Shown: piece after piece, positions 1 to 10,068 of the stretch
How positions within the stretch are numbered: position 1 is the stretch's first letter
Layout: each line of letters starts with the position of its first letter
Assembly (NCBI RefSeq): GCF_014596725.1
Contig: NZ_JACVEG010000001.1
Span: 744,001 to 808,000 of the forward strand
Source: Vibrio sp. Y2-5
GTDB taxonomy: Bacteria > Pseudomonadota > Gammaproteobacteria > Enterobacterales > Vibrionaceae
Reading direction: 5' to 3'
Length of the DNA stretch: 64,000 nt
Translations under genes and position numbers: made by a program
Notes under the pieces: model-generated
Seen by the model: only the letters and a program-made list of their open reading frames with translations
Databases searched by the model: none
What the model was told of the DNA's origin: nothing

Positions 1-165
1 GTGAGGGCATACAATACTGAGAACTTGATGATTCACGCAGAAACCGCACAAGGTGCAGAATTGGAAAATGTTATCCGTAATCAGTTTTTTAACAGTGAAG
101 TCGCATACCTGCAAATTCATAATGCAAACCCTGGTTGTTTCAATTGTAACGTTCACCGAGCCTAG
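1..165 (+). CDS. DUF1203-family protein, C-terminal part (5' end outside window)
   Basis: An open frame runs from base 1 to a TAG stop at 163-165, giving 54 residues with no convincing start and no ribosome binding site in the window, so this is the 3' end of a longer gene. The pattern (RAYNTENLMIHAE, then VAYLQIHNANPGCFNCNVHRA at the end) resembles the C-terminus of DUF1203 proteins, which typically end in a segment like AYxHVxNAxPGCxxCRVxRA. The function of that family is unknown. It converges with the following minus-strand operon and shares a bidirectional terminator with it. The family call rests on remembered similarity only. Confidence 0.5.
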   Translation: MRAYNTENLMIHAETAQGAELENVIRNQFFNSEVAYLQIHNANPGCFNCNVHRA

Positions 166-256
166 TAAGCGTACGAGCTTTCAACATACTATTCCCGATG
201 AACCAACTTAGAATGATACTTTCACTTGGTTTGTGTCCAAACCTTTTACCCATACA

Positions 257-291
257 AAAAAGCCAGAGAATTCATCTCTGGCTTTGTGTTT
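257..291. terminator. Bidirectional intrinsic terminator
   Basis: The inverted repeat AGCCAGAGA / TCTCTGGCT has a short loop and is flanked by A5 on the left and a T-rich stretch on the right, so it can stop transcription from both convergent genes. Confidence 0.8.
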
Positions 292-310
292 TAGGAGAAG
301 GGGGGAGTGA

Positions 311-1285
311 TTACTCTTCTTTGGCTCCAAAATGTTTGGCGGCGTAAGCAACACGCTCTTCTGCTGATGGGTAAATCATCGGTGTGCCGAGACTCTCAAT
401 ATGTTGCAGACGAGGTAGAAGACCAGCACCGTTTGCGATTTGAATCGCTAGACCGGGGCGGGCGTTAAGTTCTAGCACCATAGGCCCTTCTTCTTTGTCG
501 AGCACCATATCCGTACCCATATAACCAAGGCCTGTCATTTCCCAAGCACTTGCCGCAAGCGTTAACAAACGTTTCCAGTGAGGTACCTGAAGGGTATTCA
601 GTTCTTTTCCGGTATCAGGGTGAAGTTTGATAGGGCGGTTGAACTGAACAGCACGCACCGCTTTACCCGAAGCAATATCAATACCCACGCCAACAGCACC
701 TTGGTGCAAGTTCGCTTTACCGTCAGAAGCGGATGTGGAAAGACGCATCATCGCCATTACTGGGTAGCCTTTAAATACGATAATACGCACATCGGGCACA
801 CCTTCGTAACTGAAGCCGTCAAAACAGTCATCGAACTTAATCAGGTTTTCAACGACAGCAACGTCGTTCTTACCACCCAAAGAGAACAGGCCAGCCAATG
901 CATTGCTCACATGGCGTTCTACGTCTTCTTTGTTGATGGTTGAACCCGAAGGTTTGGTATACACGCCATCTTTGTGTGACGTGATAACCAGAATCCCTTT
1001 ACCGCCACTACCACGAGCGGGTTTGATAACAAACCCCTGCCAGTCTTTGACCATCTCATGGATATGCTTTACGTCACCTTGGTTGCTCACGACACCGATG
1101 AGCTTTGGTACCGTTGCGCCAGCTTGCTGAGCAATCAGCTTTGTTTTGAGCTTGTCATCCACCAATGGGTATTTAGAACGGTCATTGTAACGACCAATAT
1201 AAGCGTGGTTACGCTTGTTCATTCCCATAATCCCTTTGTGCTTTAGCTTAAAGGGTGATGTGTATTCTGAGAGATTAAGAAACAT
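311..1285 (-). CDS. RimK-related alpha-L-glutamate ligase-like ATP-grasp protein
   Basis: This 324-residue protein has an ATP-grasp fold: a nucleotide-binding lysine and glycine-rich loop at residues 84-99 (GFVIKPARGSGGKGI) and the Mg-binding end at about 259-279 (TDMVLD, then LELNARPGL). ATP-grasp ligases of the RimK group join amino acids, usually glutamate, to a carboxylate by way of an acyl phosphate. It has no signal peptide and should be cytosolic. It is the last gene of a three-gene operon, 1 bp after the 7TM transglutaminase-like gene. That arrangement (ATP-grasp, inactive transglutaminase with 7TM, retropepsin-like lipoprotein) was predicted from comparative genomics to modify peptides. 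The acceptor is unknown. The family call is firm, the substrate is not. Confidence 0.85.
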   Translation of the reverse strand: MFLNLSEYTSPFKLKHKGIMGMNKRNHAYIGRYNDRSKYPLVDDKLKTKLIAQQAGATVPKLIGVVSNQGDVKHIHEMVKDWQGFVIKPARGSGGKGILVITSHKDGVYTKPSGSTINKEDVERHVSNALAGLFSLGGKNDVAVVENLIKFDDCFDGFSYEGVPDVRIIVFKGYPVMAMMRLSTSASDGKANLHQGAVGVGIDIASGKAVRAVQFNRPIKLHPDTGKELNTLQVPHWKRLLTLAASAWEMTGLGYMGTDMVLDKEEGPMVLELNARPGLAIQIANGAGLLPRLQHIESLGTPMIYPSAEERVAYAAKHFGAKEE

Positions 1286-1286
1286 A

Positions 1287-2795
1287 TTAATCTCCGTCTA
1301 CAAGAGGCTTAAATCGACGCAACTCTGTGATGCGGTAACCTGTGTATGTACCTAGTAGCAAGATGATACCCAGAACAATCAGTTGTAGACCGATGAAGTT
1401 AAAGGTCAGGTGCTGTACATAAGAGTTGGTCATTGCCAAGTAAATTAATACTGCCGTTAGAAGTGAGCCGCCGCCTTGCAACACGACTTCTTTCGCGCCT
1501 TCTTCTTCCCATAGGATAGACATACGTTCGATTGTCCAAGAGAGGATAATCATAGGGAAGAAAGTAATGGTTAAGCCTTCTGTTAAGCCAATCTTGAAGG
1601 CTACAACAGTAAAGATAGAAATAATCAATATTACCGCGATGATAACTGCGGATATCCGCGCGACCAGTAGCAAGTTCAGCTTGGATAGGTAACTTCGAAT
1701 AATAAGCCCCGTCCCGACAATAAGTAGGAAGCCAATAATACCCGTTGTTAGCTGTGTCTGAACGAATGCCACAGCAATCAGAACAGGCATGAATGTGCCG
1801 GATGTCTTAAGACCAATGATCACGCGTAGGAACACAACAATCAGTGCGCCAATCGGGATCAGCATGATGGTTTTAAACATCGCTTGTTCTTCAAGTGGCA
1901 AGCTGTGAATCGAGAGGTTTAGCAGACCATCAGCATCAACTTTGTTGTCGGTTGCCTGCTGTGGTGACACTTCTTGAGCGATCATGCTGAAGTGCACTTG
2001 GCTATTACGGCCACCAATCACATCCAATAGCGATACGTTCGATTCATCCCAAACGAGTAGGTTTGGATGAGAAGGTTGCGTGCCCGTTTCTGGGTTGAAA
2101 AGAACCCATTTCTTACCATCCCACACTTGGTTCATGTGTTGAATGGTTTGACGACGACGCCCATCTTCAAGATGAATAACACCCACAACTTTGTTTGGAA
2201 TCTGAGCGTAAGAAAGTAGCTTTTCCGCCGCTTCTACTTTACTCATCTTATTGGTAAGTAACGCCGCGTTTTGGCTTTCAGAATCGTTCAGGTTTTTGAT
2301 TAATTCGCGCGAGAAAGAGATATCGTCGGCAGAGCGTTCGGTAGCGCGGTTAATCAGAGCAATTGCAGCGGTTTCTACAGGGCCTTCAAACGTCGGTTTG
2401 ACCACTTCTTGCATTGGAGGAACCGTGGTGACTTTTGCTTGAGGGTCTACAAGAAACTGCGTTTTGTAGTAAATCGTTTGAGGACCTTGAGCTTGTCGGA
2501 TAGACCATTCAGCACGTCGGCCAGATTGGTCACTGACATAGGAAATGCCGTAACCGGGTGAAGAGGCGGTTTCGCCGATAAGGGTGTAGCCATTTTGCGT
2601 GTGAGGAGCAGCAAGAGAAACCTTAGCTTCTTTGCCTAATGCGTTAAATTCTATCCTAGCTTCAACATCCCAAATTTGGCGGGTTTCACCAGGTGTCCAA
2701 GGTACTCCATAATTTTGATGACGGAGCACACTTAAAGCAATCCCAGCTGCAATCAGTAAAAAAACTGATAGATAAAATGGAACTCTTGACGTCAT
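1287..2795 (-). CDS. Inactive transglutaminase-like protein with C-terminal 7TM domain
   Basis: This 502-residue membrane protein has an N-terminal anchor at residues 7-24, a large extracytoplasmic part that includes a transglutaminase-like region at about 150-280, and a block of closely spaced hydrophobic helices from about 308 to 490. The layout fits the Transglut_i_TM / 7TM_transglut family. The transglutaminase-like part is considered catalytically dead in this family and may bind a peptide or partner at the outer face. The gene lies between the retropepsin-like lipoprotein (21 bp upstream) and the ATP-grasp ligase (1 bp downstream), so the three are almost certainly co-transcribed and work together at the inner membrane. 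The precise role is unknown. Confidence 0.85.
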   Translation of the reverse strand: MTSRVPFYLSVFLLIAAGIALSVLRHQNYGVPWTPGETRQIWDVEARIEFNALGKEAKVSLAAPHTQNGYTLIGETASSPGYGISYVSDQSGRRAEWSIRQAQGPQTIYYKTQFLVDPQAKVTTVPPMQEVVKPTFEGPVETAAIALINRATERSADDISFSRELIKNLNDSESQNAALLTNKMSKVEAAEKLLSYAQIPNKVVGVIHLEDGRRRQTIQHMNQVWDGKKWVLFNPETGTQPSHPNLLVWDESNVSLLDVIGGRNSQVHFSMIAQEVSPQQATDNKVDADGLLNLSIHSLPLEEQAMFKTIMLIPIGALIVVFLRVIIGLKTSGTFMPVLIAVAFVQTQLTTGIIGFLLIVGTGLIIRSYLSKLNLLLVARISAVIIAVILIISIFTVVAFKIGLTEGLTITFFPMIILSWTIERMSILWEEEGAKEVVLQGGGSLLTAVLIYLAMTNSYVQHLTFNFIGLQLIVLGIILLLGTYTGYRITELRRFKPLVDGD

Positions 2796-2816
2796 AAGTT
2801 ACCTTTATTTTTGTTA

Positions 2817-3557
2817 TTAATTTGTCTCTGTGTGAATGTATTTACGACTGACATCCACTACAGCTATGTCACGAATAAACTCGCGCCCTAGCAAGATAGG
2901 ATGGCTCATTTGAGAGCGGTCTGCCAGCGTAAATTCTGTTTTTTCGTTGATGCTACCAATTTTAACCCATAGCTGAACAACTGCACGTCTTTCAGTCTCT
3001 TCATTGGTCGATTGGCGAATTCGTACGTAACGTATAATTGGCGATTCTATCCAATTTGAATCATCAGGTTTGTTTTCTCCGTCTGATAAATGAAAACGAA
3101 CCCATTTCTTACCATTACGTTCAAATTCCGAAATATCAATCGCATTGAGTGAAGACGTTGCTGCACCAGTATCTACACGGGCATCGAACATTTGATCAAG
3201 CGCTTTAATTTCTACGTGTTCGATTTCACCCAGAACTAACTTATGTTGCGGTTGTGGCTTGGGCACGAATTGTTGTTTAGAGGTAGGAGACTTTTTAACG
3301 CTTTTCGGTGCACGTTTTGCTGCGATGACTTTTAGTTCTTTCACATCATCCGCTAAGGTCAGAACTTTGCTTTCTAGGCTATCGATATAATCATTCTGAT
3401 TACTAAGTTGAAGCTGTAAATTGGTTATTTCATTAGTGATTTGGGCATTTGACTGCTGAATCGCAGTAAGTGTGGCTTGATGATATTCATCACCATTCAT
3501 TAGGGTACAACCAGAAAGTAAGCCTAGAGCTACAATTGGTGCTATGCGCTTAAACAT
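2817..3557 (-). CDS. Retropepsin-like aspartic protease lipoprotein (PF05618, 'ATP-dependent zinc protease')
   Basis: This 246-residue lipoprotein has a signal peptide with lipobox LSGC (Cys17), a coiled-coil stretch at about 30-75, a basic linker at 80-105, and a C-terminal domain with DTGA at 129-132 and HPILLGREFI at 219-228. The DTGA motif and the later ILLGR motif are the marks of a retropepsin-like aspartic protease. Databases call the family a zinc protease, but no HExxH motif is present. It probably acts in the periplasm, anchored to a membrane. It is the first gene of the operon with the 7TM and ATP-grasp genes, so it may cleave or trim whatever the ligase makes. Confidence 0.8.
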   Translation of the reverse strand: MFKRIAPIVALGLLSGCTLMNGDEYHQATLTAIQQSNAQITNEITNLQLQLSNQNDYIDSLESKVLTLADDVKELKVIAAKRAPKSVKKSPTSKQQFVPKPQPQHKLVLGEIEHVEIKALDQMFDARVDTGAATSSLNAIDISEFERNGKKWVRFHLSDGENKPDDSNWIESPIIRYVRIRQSTNEETERRAVVQLWVKIGSINEKTEFTLADRSQMSHPILLGREFIRDIAVVDVSRKYIHTETN

Positions 3558-3719
3558 TTACGGCCTTATTTATTTGTTTTTACAGTGATATTTGACGACA
3601 CAAAGATGACGATTTCATCCAGCCGATAGGATAACTTTGAAAGAGGGAGAGAGAGTTAAAACTGTGTCAAAAGATCCCGGATTTACTTATTCCTTCAGCG
3701 CTGCCGGAGCTTACATAGC

Positions 3720-3751
3720 CACATAAAGTTGCAGTACTGCAACTTTATGTG
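3720..3751. repeat. 32-bp perfect palindrome downstream of cmoB
   Basis: The two arms are CACATAAAGTTGCAGT and its exact reverse complement, with no spacer. The element lies 23 bp after the cmoB stop codon and about 160 bp upstream of the retropepsin-like gene. No T-tract follows on either strand, so it is not a standard intrinsic terminator. It could be a 3' stabilising hairpin for cmoB mRNA or an operator. Confidence 0.6.
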
Positions 3752-3774
3752 ATTTGAGAACGATCTGAAGGTGA

Positions 3775-4746
3775 TTAAGGGTTCTTTGCCACCAAAATTG
3801 CACGTCTTGGTGCTGGATAACCTTCAACGGTTTTGCTTGGGTCACTTGGATCAATGTAATCCGGCAGAGAGTTATGGGTCATCCATTCGGTTGTGCGTTG
3901 CTCATCAACGGATGTTACGTTCTCATCGACGATTCTCACGTCAACAAAGCCCACTTTTTCTAGCCATGCTTTTAACGCCAAAGCGGACGGGAAGAAGTAC
4001 ACATTGCGCATTTGTGCGTAGCGATCAAACGGAACCAATACGGCATTTTCGTCGCCTTCGATGACAAGCGTCTCCAATATTAATTCACCACCAGAGACGA
4101 GCTGGTTTTTCAGTTGAATCAAATGGTCGATCGGAGAACGGCGATGATACAGAACACCCATGCTGAATACTGTATCAAACGCTTTCAGTTCAGGAAGTTG
4201 CTCAATACCTAACGGTAACAAGTGCACCTTTTGGTTATCACCCATTAGCTTACGTACAGCTTCAAACTGAACTAGGAACAACTCTGAAGGGTCAATACCA
4301 ATCACTTGATATGCACCTTCACCCAGCATGCGCCACATGTGGTAGCCGTTACCACAACCCACATCCAATACGGAACGGTTCTTTAACGGTGAAATATGTG
4401 GAAGCAGACGATCCCATTTCCAGTCTGAGCGCCATTCAGTATCGATATGAATGCCGTGCAGGTGGTAAGGGCCTTTACGCCAAGGGTGGAAAGTCTTGAG
4501 CAAATTCTCCAGTTTTTTCTGTTCACCATCAGCGAGTGGTTCACTGTTGCTGACAGTTACCGACTCTTTCAGGTCGATATGATCTGGTTGCGAGCTTGAA
4601 ATTTTGTTTAAAGCGCGCAACCAGCGATCCAAGTCACCGTGAGGTTGTTGTTGCCAGTCAGTAAGTTGTTGAGGCAAGACATTGAGCCAAGGTTGCAGGC
4701 GTGTGTCTTGCGCAAGCAATTGATAGACATTAGCAAAATTCAACAT
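3775..4746 (-). CDS. cmoB: tRNA U34 carboxymethyltransferase CmoB
   Basis: The 323 residues equal the length of E. coli CmoB. The SAM-fold motif VLDVGCGNG sits at 126-134, preceded by the family's [12 protein letters not shown] segment at 87-98. CmoB transfers the carboxymethyl group of carboxy-SAM to 5-hydroxyuridine at position 34 of tRNA, giving cmo5U, which widens codon reading. The gene follows cmoA on the same strand with an 83-bp gap, so the enzyme sits next to the maker of its cofactor, as in other gammaproteobacteria. Confidence 0.97.
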   Translation of the reverse strand: MLNFANVYQLLAQDTRLQPWLNVLPQQLTDWQQQPHGDLDRWLRALNKISSSQPDHIDLKESVTVSNSEPLADGEQKKLENLLKTFHPWRKGPYHLHGIHIDTEWRSDWKWDRLLPHISPLKNRSVLDVGCGNGYHMWRMLGEGAYQVIGIDPSELFLVQFEAVRKLMGDNQKVHLLPLGIEQLPELKAFDTVFSMGVLYHRRSPIDHLIQLKNQLVSGGELILETLVIEGDENAVLVPFDRYAQMRNVYFFPSALALKAWLEKVGFVDVRIVDENVTSVDEQRTTEWMTHNSLPDYIDPSDPSKTVEGYPAPRRAILVAKNP

Positions 4747-4829
4747 GGAGAATCCTAATCAAAAATTTGAGACCCTAAAAACAATAAAGAGAAGCTGAAG
4801 GTAAGGGCGGTACTTCAGCCTCTAAAATC

Positions 4830-5585
<756 letters not shown>

Positions 5586-5674
5586 CTACTTAAACAGTAG
5601 ATGGTTCAAGAAAAGGCGCGTATTTTATGAAAAAATGTGGCGTCTGTCATTAAATGCAGCTTATGTATTTATTT

Positions 5675-6547
5675 CTAAAACATACTTAGTTGATTTGTAT
5701 CGCTTTGAGCGGGGAATTGCGCTAAATCCGGCAGAGTGACTACGCTTTGCAAACGTTGGTAAATCGCCAGCGCTAACTCCGGAGCATAGTTGTTGTCTGG
5801 AGTATGAATCATCACATAAGGTTGTTTTCCCTCGGCAATCCAAGTCGGCAGCTTTTGAACCCAAGGTTCGAAGAAGGGCATGTTGGCATCCATGTCTGGA
5901 TGACCGATAAAACGAATCATCGGTTTATTTCCGGTCGAAATTGCGTGAACCGGCACTCTGGGTTTTTTCTGCTGCGCATCAATAATGACATCAGAGTTTC
6001 TTTCTGCTGAGAAAAGAGGGCGACTATCCATAATGATGCGGTCGATGTTTTCTTCGTTCAGCCACTGATTCAGTGCTTTCTCTGCCTCCCCTTTAGTGAA
6101 AAAACTTGGATGTCTGACTTCCACACCCAAAGGAAATTGCGCTGGGAAATAACGTCGAAACTTCTTTAATTGTTCCAGATGAGTTGGGCCAAAAGCGGCA
6201 GGCAGTTGAATGGTCCACATGCCTACTTTTTCATGTAACGGTTCCATCAAGCTCATAAAGGCTTTCAGTTCGTCCTGACAACCATTCAACATGTTCTGGT
6301 GAGTAATGGATTTCGGCAGTTTAAAAGTAAATCGGAATGACTCTGGTGTTGCCGCTTTCCAATTGTTGACTGTCGCGGGGGACGGAGAGGCGTAAAAGGT
6401 AGTATTGCCCTCTACCGTATGAAATACCTGAGCGTATTTTTCGAGTCGCTGTGATGCTTGAGTACCACTTCCGTAGAAATGCTGCTGCCAGAAAGGGTGA
6501 GACCACATCGTCAGTCCGAGTCGAAGAGGGTATTCCATTGCATCCAT
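5675..6547 (-). CDS. DUF72 family protein (YecE-like)
   Basis: The protein has 290 residues when started at the ATG at 6547 (MDAMEYPLRLGLTMWSH). The frame stays open upstream to 6709, but the extra residues do not look like the family and would cross a good plus-strand promoter at 6593-6622. The motifs LGLTMWSH, YAQVFHTVEGNTTFYASP and GVEVRHPSFF are those of DUF72/YecE TIM-barrel proteins, whose activity is unknown. It is divergent from aspS and lies beyond the cmoA start on the same strand, apparently as a separate unit. Confidence 0.85.
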   Translation of the reverse strand: MDAMEYPLRLGLTMWSHPFWQQHFYGSGTQASQRLEKYAQVFHTVEGNTTFYASPSPATVNNWKAATPESFRFTFKLPKSITHQNMLNGCQDELKAFMSLMEPLHEKVGMWTIQLPAAFGPTHLEQLKKFRRYFPAQFPLGVEVRHPSFFTKGEAEKALNQWLNEENIDRIIMDSRPLFSAERNSDVIIDAQQKKPRVPVHAISTGNKPMIRFIGHPDMDANMPFFEPWVQKLPTWIAEGKQPYVMIHTPDNNYAPELALAIYQRLQSVVTLPDLAQFPAQSDTNQLSMF

Positions 6548-6878
6548 AGCCAGTGTTGTTTGCTCTTTTTGTTGTTTATCGTCACGAGAGTTTTGAAGAA
6601 TACGATACTTTAGCGCTATAATCAGCGCCAATTTTTCCATGTTGCAGATGCTATTGTCGCTAAAATGGCGGTTTATTGTACTAAATGTCAGCAACGATGG
6701 ATAAAACACAACAAATTGTATTCTGGAAGGTCGATTTTATACGTCTTTCAGCGTATAAATGGAACTTTTCCGTGGCAGAGTCCTTTCTTGAAGAAAAGTT
6801 GTTCTGAACAACTACTTCAACAGAGTTGATTGTGTCGCATAGAATTTGATGACTTATTAAGAGATTGGGAATTTCATT
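6548..6878 (+). promoter_or_regulatory. Divergent region between the DUF72 gene and aspS, with aspS promoter
   Basis: A plus-strand sigma-70 promoter is visible: TTGAAG (6593-6598), an 18-bp spacer, then a perfect TATAAT (6617-6622). Start from it would give an aspS leader of about 250 nt. A second, weaker candidate nearer the gene is TTCAAC, 18 bp, TAGAAT, ending near 6843. A small inverted repeat GTTGTTC/GAACAAC lies at about 6798-6812. No further gene was seen. Confidence 0.55.
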
Positions 6879-8654
6879 ATGCGTAGCCATTATTGTGGTC
6901 ACCTGAACAAGTCCCTTGCAGGACAAACTGTGGAGCTGTGCGGTTGGGTTAACCGTCGTCGTGATTTAGGCGGTCTTATCTTCATTGATATGCGAGATCG
7001 TGAAGGTATCGTTCAGGTGGTTGTTGATCCGGATATGGCAGACGTCTTTGAAGTTGCTAACCAACTTCGTAATGAGTTCTGTATCAAGTTGACGGGTGAA
7101 GTTCGCGCTCGTCCAGATAGCCAAATCAACAAAGACATGGCAACCGGTGAAGTAGAAATTTTGGCAACTGGCCTTTCTATTATCAACCGCAGTGATGCAC
7201 TGCCTCTAGACTTCAACCAGAAGAACTCAGAAGAGCAACGTCTGAAATACCGTTACTTGGACCTACGTCGTCCAGAAATGAGCGACCGCATTAAGCTACG
7301 TGCAAAAGCATCAAGCTTTGTTCGCCGTTTCCTAGATAGCAACGATTTCCTAGATATCGAAACACCAGTACTGACGAAAGCAACACCTGAAGGCGCTCGC
7401 GACTATTTGGTACCAAGCCGTGTTCACAAAGGTAGCTTTTACGCGCTTCCTCAGTCTCCTCAGCTATTCAAACAGCTGCTGATGATGTCTGGTTTTGACC
7501 GTTACTACCAAATCGTTAAGTGTTTCCGTGATGAAGACTTACGTGCTGACCGTCAGCCTGAATTCACTCAGATCGATATCGAAACGTCATTCATGAGCGC
7601 AGAACAAGTTCGCGCTGTGACTGAGAAAATGATCCGTGAAATGTGGTTAGAGCTGAAAGGTGTAGATTTGGGCGAGTTCCCAATCATGCCTTACTCAGAA
7701 GCGATGCGTCGTTTCGGTAGCGATAAGCCGGATCTACGTAACCCACTAGAGTTGGTTGATGTTGCTGATCTGCTTAAAGAGGTAGATTTCAAAGTATTCT
7801 CTGGCCCAGCGAACGATGAGAACGGCCGTGTGGCTGCTTTACGCGTACCTGGCGGTGCTGCACTGAGCCGTAAACAAATCGATGAATACACTTCATTCGT
7901 CGCGATTTACGGTGCGAAAGGTTTGGCATGGATGAAAGTGAATGACCTAGCAGCAGGTGCTGAAGGCATTCAATCTCCAGTAGCGAAATTCCTGACTGCA
8001 GAGATCATTGCGTCTATCATCGAACGTACTGGCGCTCAAAATGGCGATATCATCCTATTTGGTGCAGACAAAGCGAACATCGTTGCTGAAGCTATCGGTG
8101 CGCTACGTTTGAAAGTAGGTAAAGACCTAGAGCTAACCGATACTTCAACTTGGGCTCCACTATGGGTTATCGACTTCCCAATGTTTGAAAGCGATGGTGA
8201 AGGTAATGTTGCAGCAATGCACCACCCATTCACGTCTCCTCTGAACATGACTCCAGAAGAGTTGAAGGCAAACCCAACTGCTGCGCTTTCTAACGCATAC
8301 GACATGGTACTAAACGGCTACGAAGTGGGTGGTGGTTCTGTGCGTATTCACGATGCACAAATGCAAGCAGCAGTATTCGATATCCTAGGTATTGAAGCTG
8401 ACGAGCAACAACTTAAGTTCGGTTTCCTATTGGATGCTCTTAAGTTCGGTACGCCTCCACACGCAGGTCTTGCATTCGGTCTTGACCGTCTAGTGATGCT
8501 GCTATGTGGTACTGATAACATCCGTGATGTTATTGCGTTCCCTAAAACAACCGCTGCTGCGTGTCTGTTGACTGATGCGCCAAGTTTGGCAAACCCAGCG
8601 GCTCTTGAAGAGCTAGCAATTGCTGTAACTGTTGCGAAAGAAAAAGCAGAGTAA
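6879..8654 (+). CDS. aspS: Aspartyl-tRNA synthetase
   Basis: This 591-residue bacterial-type class IIb synthetase has an N-terminal OB-fold anticodon-binding domain (about 1-110), class II motif 2 ([18 protein letters not shown], from about 215), a GAD insertion domain in the middle and motif 3 ([13 protein letters not shown], about 529-541). It charges tRNA-Asp with aspartate. The ATG at 6879 follows a GGGA ribosome binding site. The gene stands alone, with its own promoter and a strong terminator behind it. Confidence 0.98.
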   Translation: MRSHYCGHLNKSLAGQTVELCGWVNRRRDLGGLIFIDMRDREGIVQVVVDPDMADVFEVANQLRNEFCIKLTGEVRARPDSQINKDMATGEVEILATGLSIINRSDALPLDFNQKNSEEQRLKYRYLDLRRPEMSDRIKLRAKASSFVRRFLDSNDFLDIETPVLTKATPEGARDYLVPSRVHKGSFYALPQSPQLFKQLLMMSGFDRYYQIVKCFRDEDLRADRQPEFTQIDIETSFMSAEQVRAVTEKMIREMWLELKGVDLGEFPIMPYSEAMRRFGSDKPDLRNPLELVDVADLLKEVDFKVFSGPANDENGRVAALRVPGGAALSRKQIDEYTSFVAIYGAKGLAWMKVNDLAAGAEGIQSPVAKFLTAEIIASIIERTGAQNGDIILFGADKANIVAEAIGALRLKVGKDLELTDTSTWAPLWVIDFPMFESDGEGNVAAMHHPFTSPLNMTPEELKANPTAALSNAYDMVLNGYEVGGGSVRIHDAQMQAAVFDILGIEADEQQLKFGFLLDALKFGTPPHAGLAFGLDRLVMLLCGTDNIRDVIAFPKTTAAACLLTDAPSLANPAALEELAIAVTVAKEKAE

Positions 8655-8670
8655 TTCCTGCGTTGATTTG

Positions 8671-8697
8671 AGGGTGGCTAACTAGCCACCCTTTTTA
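8671..8697 (+). terminator. Intrinsic terminator after aspS
   Basis: GGGTGGCTA / TAGCCACCC form a GC-rich stem directly followed by T5, 17 bp after the aspS stop. Confidence 0.9.
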
Positions 8698-8788
8698 TTG
8701 TCTAACTGATAGTGGATCAAAGTAAGTATTCTCTTTGCTTTGTATAATCCCCACAAAATGATTTTGAATAAGATAGGAAATTTGTCCC

Positions 8789-9367
8789 TTGGCTCAGATG
8801 TATTTTTACTACTCTGCAATGAATGCAGGTAAATCAACCACACTGCTGCAATCGTCTTTTAACTATCAAGAACGTGGGATGACACCTGTTATCTTTACCG
8901 CAGCAATTGATGACCGCTATGGCATTGGTAAAGTGAGTTCGCGTATTGGTCTGGAATCAGAGGCGCATCTATTTCAAGCCGAAACAAACCTTTTTGAAGC
9001 GATCAAAAGTCTCAATGAAGATGAAAAACGCCATTGTGTATTGGTTGATGAGTGCCAGTTCCTGTCTAAAGAGCAGGTTTATCAGTTAACAGAAGTGGTT
9101 GATAAGCTACATATCCCAGTACTGTGTTATGGTCTGCGCACAGACTTCCTTGGTGAACTGTTTGAAGGCAGTAAGTACCTGCTTTCATGGGCAGATAAGC
9201 TGGTGGAATTGAAAACCATCTGTCATTGTGGACGTAAAGCGAACATGGTTATCCGTACCGATGAACATGGCAATGCGATTTCAGAAGGTGATCAAGTCGC
9301 GATTGGTGGCAACGATAAATACGTCTCTGTCTGCCGAATGCATTACAAAGAAGCATTGGGTAAATAG
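8789..9367 (+). CDS. tdk: Thymidine kinase
   Basis: This 192-residue type II thymidine kinase has its P-loop at residues 9-17 (SAMNAGKST), the Walker B-like VLVDECQFL, and zinc-binding cysteines in [12 protein letters not shown] and near the C-terminus. It phosphorylates thymidine to dTMP in the salvage pathway. The start is a TTG at 8789 with an AGGA site about 10 nt upstream. It gives the conserved N-terminus [16 protein letters not shown] seen in E. coli, whereas the ATG at 8798 would remove three conserved residues. Confidence 0.96.
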   Translation: MAQMYFYYSAMNAGKSTTLLQSSFNYQERGMTPVIFTAAIDDRYGIGKVSSRIGLESEAHLFQAETNLFEAIKSLNEDEKRHCVLVDECQFLSKEQVYQLTEVVDKLHIPVLCYGLRTDFLGELFEGSKYLLSWADKLVELKTICHCGRKANMVIRTDEHGNAISEGDQVAIGGNDKYVSVCRMHYKEALGK

Positions 9368-9382
9368 CGAAAATAAATAAAG

Positions 9383-9411
9383 AAAAAGGATGGCATTGCC
9401 ATCCTTTTTTG
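9383..9411. terminator. Bidirectional intrinsic terminator after tdk
   Basis: AAAAAGGATGGCA / TGCCATCCTTTTTT form a stem with A-tract and T-tract on the two sides, which serves tdk and the convergent ydcF-like gene. Confidence 0.9.
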
Positions 9412-9431
9412 CTTCACAAGCTCCGTATCTA

Positions 9432-10064
9432 TTAGGCGGCCAGTGGCTTTAATGCTGAATAGGCTTGTAATACTTCCTCTGGGATTTCCTGTTCAATCTG
9501 GAAACCTTTGGCAGGGTAGCTTTGAATACGCTCAAAATCGCCAATCAGCGCTTCAACGACGAAGTCTAACGTCAGGTCTTCAGTCAGATAATCAAAGAAA
9601 CTATTCGCCTGAGACGTCACTTGCAGTGATTCCAGTTCCTCTGGCCATTGCTGCATAAAAGTCGCATACGCTCGTCTTTCCATATAAGGCTTCTGAACTA
9701 AAATGATTTTTTTGGCTGTGATGCCTTTTTTCTTTAGAAGCTCGTAGGTGAAAAGTACATTTTCGCCACTGTTAGAAGAACGCGGCTCTAGCAGTATGGC
9801 GTCACTTGGTAAGCCGCAATCTTTTGCCACTTCAGCGAAAGTTACTGCTTCGCTGCGTTCAAATAGTCCTTCAGTGAAACGACCATGACCGCCAGAGAAT
9901 ACAACCAAAGGAGCCAAGCCTTGATGATAAAGGGACGCTGCAACTTCGGCGACACGAGTATCGTTGCTTCCAAGAACAATGATGACATCGGCTTTCTGTA
10001 GCTGGTGTCCCATTTGCATATATTGCCAAAGCGTTTCTAAATGCTGATAAATTCGTTTACTCAT
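9432..10064 (-). CDS. YdcF family protein (DUF218)
   Basis: The protein has 210 residues from the ATG at 10064, which is preceded by AAGG and begins 4 bp after the stop of the upstream gene. A longer open frame reaches back into that gene and is rejected. The motifs VIIVLGSNDTRVAEVAA, VVFSGGHGR and LLEPRSSNSGENVLFT belong to the DUF218 / YdcF-SanA-ElyC superfamily. No N-terminal membrane segment is present, so it is closer to cytosolic YdcF than to ElyC or SanA. The function is unknown; some members bind SAM. Very likely co-transcribed with the YeeZ-like gene. Confidence 0.85.
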   Translation of the reverse strand: MSKRIYQHLETLWQYMQMGHQLQKADVIIVLGSNDTRVAEVAASLYHQGLAPLVVFSGGHGRFTEGLFERSEAVTFAEVAKDCGLPSDAILLEPRSSNSGENVLFTYELLKKKGITAKKIILVQKPYMERRAYATFMQQWPEELESLQVTSQANSFFDYLTEDLTLDFVVEALIGDFERIQSYPAKGFQIEQEIPEEVLQAYSALKPLAA

Positions 10065-10068
10065 CGCC

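Noticed and set aside
578..1246. Several plus-strand frames opposite the ATP-grasp gene
   Set aside because: They mirror the conserved minus-strand coding sequence and lack ribosome binding sites.
6548..6709. Longer N-terminus for the DUF72 protein
   Set aside because: The extra 54 residues do not resemble the family and would cross a perfect TATAAT promoter on the other strand.
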